Assembly (NCBI GenBank): GCA_041674705.1
Contig: JBAYVF010000023.1
Coordinates: forward strand, 1 to 28,321
Length of the DNA: 28,321 nucleotides
Source: Aquincolibacterium sp041674705
Lineage (GTDB): Bacteria > Omnitrophota > Omnitrophia > Omnitrophales > Aquincolibacteriaceae
Direction of reading: 5' to 3'
The translations under genes were made by a program, and so were the position numbers. How positions within the stretch are numbered: the first letter of the stretch is position 1; every line of letters begins with the position of its first letter. The notes beneath the pieces are model-generated. The model did no database searches. It was not told the DNA's origin and saw only the letters and a list, made by a program, of their open reading frames with translations. This document shows positions 7,884-14,453 of the stretch, piece after piece.

Positions 7884-10103
7884 CACTAAAAGCACATTCA
7901 CGGCGCCCAAAAGTATCAATGTTTGCGGGACTCCCCAGATCGGAATGAAAAATCCTGCGGTGAGAAGCGCGCCTAGCGCCGAACCCCCGAGGTCTGCCGC
8001 ATAAACACTTCCGAGACGATCGCCTTCCCCCTGAACAAGATAGAGCCGGTTTGCGAACGGAAAGGTTGCTCCGGCCGCAAGACCTCCTAAAAGCGCCATG
8101 CCTAAGAAGACGAACTGATATTCCTCTCCGAGAAAAAACCCCCTCGAAAAGATCCGGACGCAAACCTTCACAAGCAAAAAGAAAAATGCCGCGTTCATCA
8201 TATGAAGCCCCGCAAGTCCAAACCGCTCCGGGATCTTTTTGAGATAAAGTGCTGCCCAAGTCCCCGCCCCCAACCCCGCCATGAACATCGTGATCACCCA
8301 GGCAAGCCGGTAGTAAAGATCCCCGAACGCCGCCTGAAAAAGATAGATCATGACGATCTCAAAGGCCATTAGGGAAAAACCGGCTATCCCCATGCTGAGA
8401 CAGGCGAGTTTTCTTATACCCTTCTGCGGTTTTCTGGAAGAACCGGCAAAAAATAGCAAGACTGACAGACCGAGCGCCAAAATAACGGGGAAAGGGATCG
8501 CGGCCAGAAAAAAGAATGCTTCCGAGATCCTGGGATTGAATTGGCTGAGCCACCTCAGGAATACGAAATAGCAGGTGCGCGGCCGGAGATCGGTGTTCTT
8601 GGTCTTCCATATCGCATTACTCAAAGCCGCGGTAACCCGCTCCACGCGGTCATTCGTAAGACGGTAGCGGATCTGGTCCGCCGTCACAAAATCCGGTCTT
8701 ATCTCCCGTTCGGAAAGCCGCGCGATCATTTCTTGAGAGCTCCAGGATACGGTCTTCTCCGCTGAGGCTAAAAAGAAAAGGGTGTCTTCCGGAAGGACTG
8801 AGACGGCGGGAAAGACCTGGCTGAGCGTTGCATAGACCGAACTACCCAGTCGCTCCAGCTCCGGCGTCAACGTATTCGCCGCAAACGTAATGTGAGTGGC
8901 AAAGACACCGTCCGCCGTAAGATGCGCGCGCACGGAACGGAAGAATTGCTCGGTATAGTTGCGATTGATAAGGACGGAGGCCGGATCCGGAAAATTCGCG
9001 ATGACCACGTCGAATGTTTCGTCTTCTTTTTTTAGAAAATCCCTCGGATCGCCGGCCCCGAGCCGCACCCGGGGATCGCGAAGTGTCGCCTCGAGATCCT
9101 TCGGCAGAAAACTCCGGATGATCTCCAAAAGCTTGGGGTCCAGCTCCACCGCGCGGACCTCTCGAGGACCGTGTTTCAAGATCTGCTGTAAGGGGCCGTT
9201 AAAACCGGTCCCGAGCAACAGGACTTTTTGAGGCGCCGGATGCGCCAGCATCGGAAAATGAACGAGATATTCGCTTTGAAGATCTTCCCGGTCCGCGCCC
9301 AAAAAAAGACCACTCTGGTAAAAATTATATTGAGGCCCGGATCGCGTCACGGCCACATTCCCATGGATGGTATTTTCCGTCCGGAGGAGCGTTTCGTTCG
9401 GGAAACGGAATTGCGATGTCTGTTGCTGTAAAGAAACGCTGCTTATAAAAAGCCACGCCGGAAGAACGATCGCGACAAGAGCCAAAAGCCATTGGGCCTT
9501 CTTCTTTTTCTCGAAAAAAACACGGAAGACCCAAAAAACCATCACGAGATTCAAGGCCGCAAGGATCGCTGCCACCCGGAATTCGTTGGCGAAGACCAGC
9601 ACGAAACTGAAAATGATCCCGCCCGCGATAAATCCAAGACATTCCCAGAAATACCCCCATCCCACCGTGCGCGTCGCTTCCCCCTTCGGAGTTTGAGACG
9701 CCTGGGCTCTCGCCGCTACCGCGAATTGAATCCCCAGCACCCCGCACAGAGGTACAAGCGCCACAAATGAATAAATGAGCGAGGGGAGAAGTTCCGGAAG
9801 CGCTCCGGGCGGAGTCCCGAGGATCAGTTTTCCGGCTCGTATGAGGACGATCGCAACGGGAAAAAGAAGAGCGGTCAAACCATGGCAGATCACTAACGAA
9901 CGAAAAGCACTGTGGATATCACGCGAGAGCCGTGAGCCGAGCGCGCTTCCGGCGGCAGTCCCAAGGAGCCAGCAAAAAAGGATCCAGCCGATGAAGAACT
10001 CGTTGGCGTAAAAACTCATCGCCAGTTCCCGGATCACGACGACTTGGGAAATAAGAGAAGAGAACCCGAGAATAAAAAAAGAGAAGATGAGGATCTTTTT
10101 CAT
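7839..10103 (-). CDS. Multi-pass membrane protein with spermidine-synthase-like methyltransferase domain
   Basis: A 754-residue three-part protein. About six to seven membrane helices (residues 1-230) are followed by a soluble Rossmann domain (about 270-460) and a second helix bundle (about 515-754). The soluble part has the spermidine-synthase fold signature: a glycine loop VLLLGTGFNG (GTG at 298-300), then AVELDP, GDPRDFL and IANFPDPAS. The usual GGGEG and D-x-PDP motifs are altered, so it may not bind the standard substrate pair. Databases call such proteins fused MFS/spermidine synthase; no activity is established for them. A GAGGTG ribosome-binding site lies just before the ATG. It follows the MscS gene by 36 bases and probably shares its transcript. 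The 3' end overlaps the Memo-AMMECR1 gene tail to tail. Confidence 0.85.
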   Translation of the reverse strand: MKKILIFSFFILGFSSLISQVVVIRELAMSFYANEFFIGWILFCWLLGTAAGSALGSRLSRDIHSAFRSLVICHGLTALLFPVAIVLIRAGKLILGTPPGALPELLPSLIYSFVALVPLCGVLGIQFAVAARAQASQTPKGEATRTVGWGYFWECLGFIAGGIIFSFVLVFANEFRVAAILAALNLVMVFWVFRVFFEKKKKAQWLLALVAIVLPAWLFISSVSLQQQTSQFRFPNETLLRTENTIHGNVAVTRSGPQYNFYQSGLFLGADREDLQSEYLVHFPMLAHPAPQKVLLLGTGFNGPLQQILKHGPREVRAVELDPKLLEIIRSFLPKDLEATLRDPRVRLGAGDPRDFLKKEDETFDVVIANFPDPASVLINRNYTEQFFRSVRAHLTADGVFATHITFAANTLTPELERLGSSVYATLSQVFPAVSVLPEDTLFFLASAEKTVSWSSQEMIARLSEREIRPDFVTADQIRYRLTNDRVERVTAALSNAIWKTKNTDLRPRTCYFVFLRWLSQFNPRISEAFFFLAAIPFPVILALGLSVLLFFAGSSRKPQKGIRKLACLSMGIAGFSLMAFEIVMIYLFQAAFGDLYYRLAWVITMFMAGLGAGTWAALYLKKIPERFGLAGLHMMNAAFFFLLVKVCVRIFSRGFFLGEEYQFVFLGMALLGGLAAGATFPFANRLYLVQGEGDRLGSVYAADLGGSALGALLTAGFFIPIWGVPQTLILLGAVNVLLVLLLLFRKDVSRKNL

Positions 10104-10139
10104 ACACCTCTATTTCCCGGCCCCTGCCCTGCCCAAGAG

Positions 10140-11027
10140 CTAGGAAACTTTCCCCGAAACAATATGAACATCCCGCTGAGGGAATGGCATTGTGATCCGG
10201 GCTGCGGCAAGCGCCTTGTGGATCGCAAGATTGATCGCGCAAAGGGTCTGGAAATATTTCGTGGTCGGGATCCAGTAACGGCAACCGATATTGATCGAGG
10301 ATTCCCCGAACTCTTGAAGGCCCACTTGCGGCCTGGGCGTCTCGGCCACCTCCTTGAAACCCGAGATCGTCTTCTTGATCACCTCAATAGCCTTTTCAGG
10401 ATCATCGGAATAACTGATACCAACCATGTTTTCGACGATCTTGTTCTTGAAAGAATTATGGATGATCTCGCCCACAATGCTTTTATTGGGGATCGTGATC
10501 TTCACGCCATCCTCATCGGTAAGGATCGTCGAAGACAGCGTCACTTCATGGACCATCCCGCTTTGGCCGGTCACCACAATGGTATCTCCCACCACGAATG
10601 GATGGCCCAGGATGATCGAGATCCCGGCGCCATAATTCGAAAGCGGCCCTTGCAACGCCATGCTTGCGCCAAAGGCGCCGGCACCGATCACCGCGATGAA
10701 CGGCGCGATCGTGATGCCAAATTTCCCGAGCGCAATAATAATAGCGAAAGCAAGAATTCCTATCTTGATGCAGGATGCGATGAATTTCGACAGGGTGATG
10801 TCGATCTTCTTCTTCTCGCAAAGCTTGAGGACCATGCCCTGGACCCAATTCCCGACGAGGTTCCCGATAATAAGAACGAGGATAGCCCCGATGACTTGCA
10901 GGCCGTATTCTGTCCCGAACTCTATGAGCTTATCGATGGCTTTTTGTACCGCTGACATTTCTTTTTCCATAAATTTCCCTTCGAGCAATTTTTGCGCTGC
11001 TGTTTGAACCGTGGCTGATACCGCCAT
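10140..11027 (-). CDS. Small-conductance mechanosensitive channel, MscS family
   Basis: A 295-residue protein, close to E. coli MscS (286). After a charged N-terminus there are three membrane helices between about residues 40 and 150. The third is the Gly/Ala-rich pore helix GAGAFGASMALQGPLSNYGAG, which packs to form the gate. The cytoplasmic beta domain (VVGDTIVV, TILTDEDGVKITIPN) and alpha-beta domain follow, ending near PFPQRDVHI as in the family. Its role is release of solutes on osmotic downshock. A strong GGAGGTG ribosome-binding site six bases before the ATG supports this start over the later Met codons. The spermidine-synthase-like gene follows 36 bases downstream on the same strand. 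Confidence 0.94.
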   Translation of the reverse strand: MAVSATVQTAAQKLLEGKFMEKEMSAVQKAIDKLIEFGTEYGLQVIGAILVLIIGNLVGNWVQGMVLKLCEKKKIDITLSKFIASCIKIGILAFAIIIALGKFGITIAPFIAVIGAGAFGASMALQGPLSNYGAGISIILGHPFVVGDTIVVTGQSGMVHEVTLSSTILTDEDGVKITIPNKSIVGEIIHNSFKNKIVENMVGISYSDDPEKAIEVIKKTISGFKEVAETPRPQVGLQEFGESSINIGCRYWIPTTKYFQTLCAINLAIHKALAAARITMPFPQRDVHIVSGKVS

Positions 11028-11077
11028 ATTCCACCTCCGTTAGTTTATCATCGGGATACCCAGAGAAAAACAGGAAG

Positions 11078-11335
11078 TTACAAACGCGCGATGTGGGAAG
11101 TACCGTCCTTCAGATCTTTGAGGAGGACCGTATCCGGCGTGATCTCGACCACTTCAAAATTGCCGGTCTTGCCCTCATTCCAGGCACGCCAGTGGACTCG
11201 ACGTTGAAAATTACCCGATGAATCCCCGTTTGGGCAAGACACAGGGGCTGCGTGTTCCTGTTTTGCATGGCATAGCGCATGAGAGGCGCTCGTAATAACG
11301 CCTGTTTTTTCAGCAATTTTCTTCGGGTACGAAGA
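11078..11335 (-). pseudogene. Open frame without a start codon downstream of the prepilin, possible gene remnant
   Basis: On the minus strand an 85-codon frame runs between a TAA at 11336-11338 and a TAA at 11078-11080. It contains no ATG, GTG or TTG usable as a start. Its C-terminal half reads like real protein, for example NEGKTGNFEVVEITPDTV and LLKDLKDGTSHIARL, reminiscent of short periplasmic beta domains in pilus or secretion proteins. It begins immediately after the prepilin stop, in another frame. It could be the decayed tail of a gene that once followed the prepilin, or a fragment joined by a frameshift. No family is recognised, and a chance open frame cannot be excluded. Confidence 0.3.
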
Positions 11336-11338
11336 TTA

Positions 11339-11713
11339 TCACTGGAAAGTTCCGGTCGCAGGAGTGTAGGTGTAGGTGCCTCCATTGGGTCCCGTATAAA
11401 CCAACCCTGCCTTGGTCCAGGGGGTGTCGTTAATAGGCCGAGAGAGGACATTGCTAAAGCAGGTCACGCACGCGCCGTTGGCATTGGCATCCAATGTAAG
11501 CGGATACGCGGGAGTAACATGCTGCGCCAGGTTTGCGGCATATTTCGTATAGATGCCCGAACGAACGCCTCCGACCACGTCCTGCTCTGAGGCCAACTTG
11601 GCCTGGCTCGGAAGATTCGTATATTGCGGGATCGCCACGACCGCCAAAAGACCCAAAAGCACGATCACCATGATAAGCTCAATAAGAGTAAATCCTTTTT
11701 CGCGTTTGAACAT
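11339..11713 (-). CDS. Type IV prepilin-like protein
   Basis: A 124-residue protein with a textbook type III signal: leader MFKREKG, then FTLIELIMVIVLLGLLAVVAIP. Prepilin peptidase would cut after Gly7, leaving Phe1 and Glu5 of the mature pilin. The remainder is short (about 95 residues) and contains one CxxC pair (Cys82, Cys85) in NGACVTCFS, which may form a disulfide. The AGGAG-type ribosome-binding site precedes the ATG well. It could be a pilin or a type II secretion pseudopilin; no assembly ATPase, platform protein or peptidase gene is in the window, so the machine must be encoded elsewhere. A secreted coiled-coil protein gene lies 49 bases upstream on the same strand. Confidence 0.9.
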   Translation of the reverse strand: MFKREKGFTLIELIMVIVLLGLLAVVAIPQYTNLPSQAKLASEQDVVGGVRSGIYTKYAANLAQHVTPAYPLTLDANANGACVTCFSNVLSRPINDTPWTKAGLVYTGPNGGTYTYTPATGTFQ

Positions 11714-11762
11714 TGGAACTCTCCTTTAGTTTGTTTTGGCCATTATCAATAACGAAGTAAGG

Positions 11763-12098
11763 TCACTGCTTAGGCTTATTGAAGGTCTTGTTAAAATCCT
11801 GCCACTGCTGATCGAGCTGCTTCTGGATCTGTTTCGTTTTTTCCTGGAGCTGCTTGGCAAGCACGTCCCACTGCTGCTGAAGTGTTTTTAAGGTCTTCCG
11901 GGCATCCGCTTCCATTTTCCGGGAGGCTTCCCCGACCTTGGTCATCCCGGTCGCGTAACTCTCATCCGCGGTGGTTTTCAATTCCTTGGCCGATTCCCCG
12001 GCTTGAGCGCCGAGAGACGCTGCCTCCTCCGCCGCGTACCCCATGCCAGCTACGAAAACCATCATCACGATCATCATGACTGACATTTTGATTTTCAT
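11763..12098 (-). CDS. Small secreted coiled-coil protein, function unknown
   Basis: A 111-residue protein not recognised as a named family. Residues 1-23 are a signal peptide ending in GYAA, so the mature protein of about 88 residues is periplasmic or secreted. The mature part is almost entirely charged helix rich in Lys, Gln, Glu and Ala, with heptad-like spacing (LQQQWDVLAKQLQEKTKQ), ending in a Lys/Pro tail. A GGAG ribosome-binding site precedes the ATG by seven bases, and a TATAAT box lies about 60 bases upstream. The prepilin gene follows on the same strand, so the two may be co-transcribed. Apolipoprotein-like or Lpp-like helical packing roles are conceivable but unsupported. Confidence 0.72.
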   Translation of the reverse strand: MKIKMSVMMIVMMVFVAGMGYAAEEAASLGAQAGESAKELKTTADESYATGMTKVGEASRKMEADARKTLKTLQQQWDVLAKQLQEKTKQIQKQLDQQWQDFNKTFNKPKQ

Positions 12099-12155
12099 AG
12101 GACATCTCCGTTCGGATGAAGATACGGCTTTAGACGCTCTTGACTATCGCGCAGT

Positions 12156-12161
12156 ATTATA
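12156..12161 (-). promoter_or_regulatory. Candidate -10 box for the coiled-coil/prepilin genes
   Basis: A perfect TATAAT on the minus strand, 57 bases before the coiled-coil gene's start. No convincing -35 hexamer is found 16-18 bases further upstream, so it may need an activator or be fortuitous. Confidence 0.35.
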
Positions 12162-12234
12162 CAATAAAGCATTGATTGCGGAAGGTTGAAATCCGCGTGG
12201 GTTTCAGCCGGGGAAACGAGGCCCTTTCAGACAT

Positions 12235-12269
12235 AAAAAAACCCCGCTGGCCGAAGCCAACGGGGTTTT
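12235..12269 (-). terminator. Intrinsic terminator of the cold-shock gene
   Basis: Read on the minus strand, CCCCG and CGGGG arms (12261-12265 and 12242-12246) flank an inner GGC-TTCG-GCC hairpin, giving a stem of about ten pairs with one mismatch and a stable UUCG loop, followed by a run of T. It begins about 20 bases after the cold-shock gene's stop. The A run on the other side means it could also stop plus-strand transcripts. Confidence 0.9.
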
Positions 12270-12288
12270 CTAGTTCCAGTTGTGGTTC

Positions 12289-12489
12289 TTAGATCTTCAC
12301 AACGTTGGAGGCTTGTTCGCCCTTGGGACCGCGGGTCACTTCAAATTCGACCGCTTGGCCTTCTTCCAAAGACTTGTATCCTTCGCCCTGGATCGCGGTG
12401 TGATGCACGAACACATCAGCGCCACCCTCACGGGAGATGAATCCATAGCCCTTTGAGTTGTTAAACCACTTCACTTTACCTTGTACCAT
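12289..12489 (-). CDS. Cold-shock protein (CspA family)
   Basis: A 66-residue single-domain protein starting MVQGKVKWFN, of normal CspA length. Both RNA-binding motifs are intact: RNP1 (KGYGFIS, 13-19) and RNP2 (VFVHH, 26-30). It binds single-stranded RNA or DNA and acts as an RNA chaperone. The frame is open upstream to 12531, but homology and the internal Met at 12489 fix the start; a GGAG lies 11 bases before it. It is followed by a strong terminator, so it is monocistronic. No good promoter is found in the 140 bases just upstream, whereas a clear one lies at 12707-12735, which would give a long 5' leader of about 210 bases as is usual for cold-induced csp genes. Confidence 0.96.
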   Translation of the reverse strand: MVQGKVKWFNNSKGYGFISREGGADVFVHHTAIQGEGYKSLEEGQAVEFEVTRGPKGEQASNVVKI

Positions 12490-12571
12490 GGTTGATATTG
12501 CTCCTTTTATTGTATCGCATGACAAGTTCAACCTTCACTGCGGTAAAAACATCAACCTGGTGCAGTTGGAA

Positions 12572-12679
12572 CTAGCCCGCTTTGTTGTCCCCTTCCGCCT
12601 GCCGGCAGGTAGGGGGTGTTAAAACGAGGTAAAAACAAAAAACCGCAAGGCAAACATACGACCTTGCGGTACACATCAT
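12572..12679 (-). CDS. Possible leader ORF upstream of the cold-shock gene
   Basis: A 35-codon frame starting with two ATG codons, six bases after a perfect AGGAGG. The predicted peptide begins MMCTARSYV, has a hydrophobic middle (CLAVFCFYLVL) and ends at a TAG 82 bases before the cold-shock start. A terminator-like hairpin lies within its first third, so either the peptide is a short attenuator leader or only the RNA matters. No homologue is recognised. Translation is inferred only from the well-placed promoter and ribosome-binding site. Confidence 0.33.
   Translation of the reverse strand: MMCTARSYVCLAVFCFYLVLTPPTCRQAEGDNKAG
12598..12609. repeat. Perfect 12-bp palindrome CCTGCCGGCAGG
   Basis: A self-complementary 12-mer lying between the leader hairpin and the cold-shock gene, inside the possible leader ORF. 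It may be a fragment of an interspersed GC-rich repeat or a protein-binding site; only one copy was noticed here. Confidence 0.45.
12637..12670 (-). terminator. Terminator-like hairpin in the cold-shock leader
   Basis: On the minus strand, ACCGCAAGG and CCTTGCGGT form a perfect 9-pair stem around an 11-base loop and are followed directly by five to six T and a further T-rich stretch. This is a good intrinsic terminator. It stands about 30 bases after the predicted transcription start and about 150 bases before the cold-shock gene, so it would either end a short RNA of roughly 65 bases or act as an attenuator. Confidence 0.72.
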
Positions 12680-12706
12680 GTTCTACCTCCTGCTTACTAC
12701 GGGAGG

Positions 12707-12735
12707 AATATGCCCTATGGCCTATCTTTTGTCAA
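12707..12735 (-). promoter_or_regulatory. Sigma-70-type promoter upstream of the cold-shock leader
   Basis: On the minus strand a perfect TTGACA (12730-12735) and CATATT (12707-12712) are separated by exactly 17 bases. Transcription would begin near 12700, some 20 bases before the leader ATG. Bases overlapping the -10 end (CCTCC) are complementary to the downstream AGGAGG, but the predicted start excludes them from the RNA. Confidence 0.58.
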
Positions 12736-12849
12736 ATTTTATTTTGAGGGTCTCTGGGTTGTAACGACAGGGGACCCCCATATCAACCAAGCAAAGCGAA
12801 GATCGGAACCATTCTTGTCCTGGATTTTTTTCTTAAATGGCGGACAAGG

Positions 12850-13872
12850 ATGGATGCGGTTATAATGCCCGCCATGATGACGCGCCGGGAAAAACTGCGA
12901 AAAAGATTTGCCGCATTCCGCTTGAAGTTCGCGGACCATATGCAAAAGATCCGGCCCCGGGTCGCCTTCAAGATCCTCGCCGGCATCGTGATCCTCTTCC
13001 CATGGATGGCCGGTTCCCTTATCGTCAGCTTCTTCAAAGTCGGCCATTGGCGCAAGATCGCGACCTGCCAGGCCTTTCTCAAACACCACGCGCTCGCCTT
13101 TGACGGCGTCGATCCTCAAACTCTGACCGTTGAATCCGTCTCCGGAGGCGTCAGCAATTCCAATCAGATCTGGCATTGCCGTAAAACTACGGGAGAAGAA
13201 GTCCGCTACTTCGTAAAGATCTTCCTCGATGCCGGCAGCTTCTGGGCCAAGCACCTCAGCTTTGTCAGCCCCTTCCCCGCCATTTACGGGGAAAAAACCC
13301 ATGAGCGCTTCACCGTTGATATGGTGAGCCGCGTCCAACTCGACAAGATCGGTGTCCCGGTCCCGCGTCTCATTGCCTACGACGCCGTCGAAAAAGTCAT
13401 GGTGACCGAGCATATCGTCGGTGAAACGGTGGATTCGATCCTGGAACGGATCGGAGAGCGCCAGGCGTTGGGCCCGGGCGATGAAGCCGTGATCCGCCAG
13501 TCCGCGATCGGCCTGGCCCGTATCCACCGGGCGGGATTTTCCCTGATCGATACTCAGCCGGTCAACTGCATCTGGGTGCCGGTGGAGCAGAAAGTTTATT
13601 TTACGGACCTGGAATTCTGCGGCCGTCAGGACAAGCGGGTGTGGGACATCGGATTTTTTCTATGTTTTCTCGCCGTACGGCTTTCAGGCGCGGTCCGGCA
13701 AGAGGTGCGCAATATCTTTCTGGAAAGCTACCAGAAAGAACGCCAGATCGACCTCGCTCAGGTCGCAGAGACGGGACGTCAACTGCAGGAATATATGCCG
13801 GTCTTTCAAGCCGTCCTCGATATTCGCCGTTTCACCCCCGAAGAACTCTTCGAAGGCCTCATTTCCACCTAA
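12850..13872 (+). CDS. Membrane-anchored protein with APH/Bud32-like kinase fold
   Basis: Up to 340 residues. A basic N-terminus is followed by one membrane helix (about 40-62), then a kinase-like domain. Visible kinase elements are a glycine-containing loop (SVSGGVSNSNQ, 97-106), a Lys at 123 in YFVKIF, a Glu near 152, the catalytic-loop Asp234 and Asn239 in LIDTQPVN, and the metal-binding Asp253 in FTDLEF. These fit the atypical kinases (Bud32, RIO, lipopolysaccharide and aminoglycoside kinases) rather than Ser/Thr kinases. The usual H-x-D of the catalytic loop is replaced by LID. The substrate is unknown; a cell-envelope lipid or sugar is plausible given the anchor. Several Met codons (12850, 12865, 12874, 12877) could be the start; none has an ideal ribosome-binding site. 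A TATAAT at 12862-12867 overlaps the longest version. Confidence 0.75.
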   Translation: MDAVIMPAMMTRREKLRKRFAAFRLKFADHMQKIRPRVAFKILAGIVILFPWMAGSLIVSFFKVGHWRKIATCQAFLKHHALAFDGVDPQTLTVESVSGGVSNSNQIWHCRKTTGEEVRYFVKIFLDAGSFWAKHLSFVSPFPAIYGEKTHERFTVDMVSRVQLDKIGVPVPRLIAYDAVEKVMVTEHIVGETVDSILERIGERQALGPGDEAVIRQSAIGLARIHRAGFSLIDTQPVNCIWVPVEQKVYFTDLEFCGRQDKRVWDIGFFLCFLAVRLSGAVRQEVRNIFLESYQKERQIDLAQVAETGRQLQEYMPVFQAVLDIRRFTPEELFEGLIST

Positions 13873-13875
13873 CAA

Positions 13876-13966
13876 AAAGCTTAAGAGGCCAAATGGGCTT
13901 AAAAGGCTCAAGACGCTTTTTGCCTTTTAAGCTTGTTCAGCCTTTTTAGCTTTTTTAGCCTTTAAA
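13876..13966. terminator. Inverted-repeat cluster between convergent genes
   Basis: The AT-rich gap contains the 11-mer GCTTAAAAGGC at 13897-13907 and its exact reverse complement at 13922-13932. Further degenerate copies are GCTTAAGAGGC near 13879 and GCCTTTTTAGC near 13940. The inverted pair gives a perfect 11-pair stem flanked by T and A runs. It most likely ends transcription of the kinase-like gene and of the convergent membrane-protein gene. Confidence 0.62.
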
Positions 13967-14426
13967 AATCCGCGCCGAGCCAGCTCACCCACTGTTCTTT
14001 CCTTGGAAATGCTAGCGCGAATCCTACAAGAGAAACAACCGCGAACGGAATGTAGTCATAAGGCTGCCTTCCGAAGAACACGAGGAGCAGCCCCAAAAGG
14101 AGCGGCAATTCGGCCCCGGCATTCATGATCACTGTCTTCAAAAAAATCTTTTGTACGGGTCGGTTCGCGGCCGGAATCGCTCCTTGAGACGCGCTGAAGA
14201 TCCGGTTACTTATTTTCCACATCGCGAAAACCCCCAGAATCGAAACGCCCAGCGCTCCGTATTTGGCAAGCGGATAGGTTTGAGCATTCAAGATCGAGGG
14301 CCCCGCCTTCCCCATACGGATCAGATAAAAACCGATGGCTCCATACGCGACGACGGAAGCCGCCATCCCGATCGTCATTCTTTGTGCCTGCGCATAAAAC
14401 TTTTTTGCTATTTCCATCCGTTCCAT
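13962..14426 (-). CDS. Four-helix membrane protein, function unknown
   Basis: A 154-residue protein with about four membrane helices (near residues 18-37, 52-70, 95-117 and 123-140) and a short soluble N-terminus. No catalytic motif is visible. The third helix contains NAGAELPLLLGLLLVFFG, an acidic residue within the membrane that recalls ion-carrying helices, but the resemblance is slight. An AAGGGG ribosome-binding site precedes the ATG by about eight bases. It starts 27 bases after the GHL10-type gene's stop, so the two are probably one operon. Confidence 0.65.
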   Translation of the reverse strand: MERMEIAKKFYAQAQRMTIGMAASVVAYGAIGFYLIRMGKAGPSILNAQTYPLAKYGALGVSILGVFAMWKISNRIFSASQGAIPAANRPVQKIFLKTVIMNAGAELPLLLGLLLVFFGRQPYDYIPFAVVSLVGFALAFPRKEQWVSWLGADF

Positions 14427-14453
14427 ATCATTTCCCCTTCTTTCTTTTAGAAA

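Noticed and set aside
10044..10955. 303-codon plus-strand frame
   Set aside because: It lies antisense to the well-supported MscS and membrane-protein genes, and its protein is rich in His, Arg and Asp without any recognisable fold; it is a reading-frame shadow.
11110..11451. 113-codon minus-strand frame overlapping the prepilin's 3' end
   Set aside because: It shares DNA with a clear prepilin in another phase and has an Arg/Leu/Pro-rich composition; the frame at 11078-11335 reads more like protein.
12509..12514. TACAAT as a -10 box of the cold-shock gene
   Set aside because: Transcription would begin within the ribosome-binding site, leaving no usable leader.
12490..12531. Longer start for the cold-shock protein
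   Set aside because: The 14 extra residues do not belong to the CspA fold, and the Met at 12489 gives the standard N-terminus.
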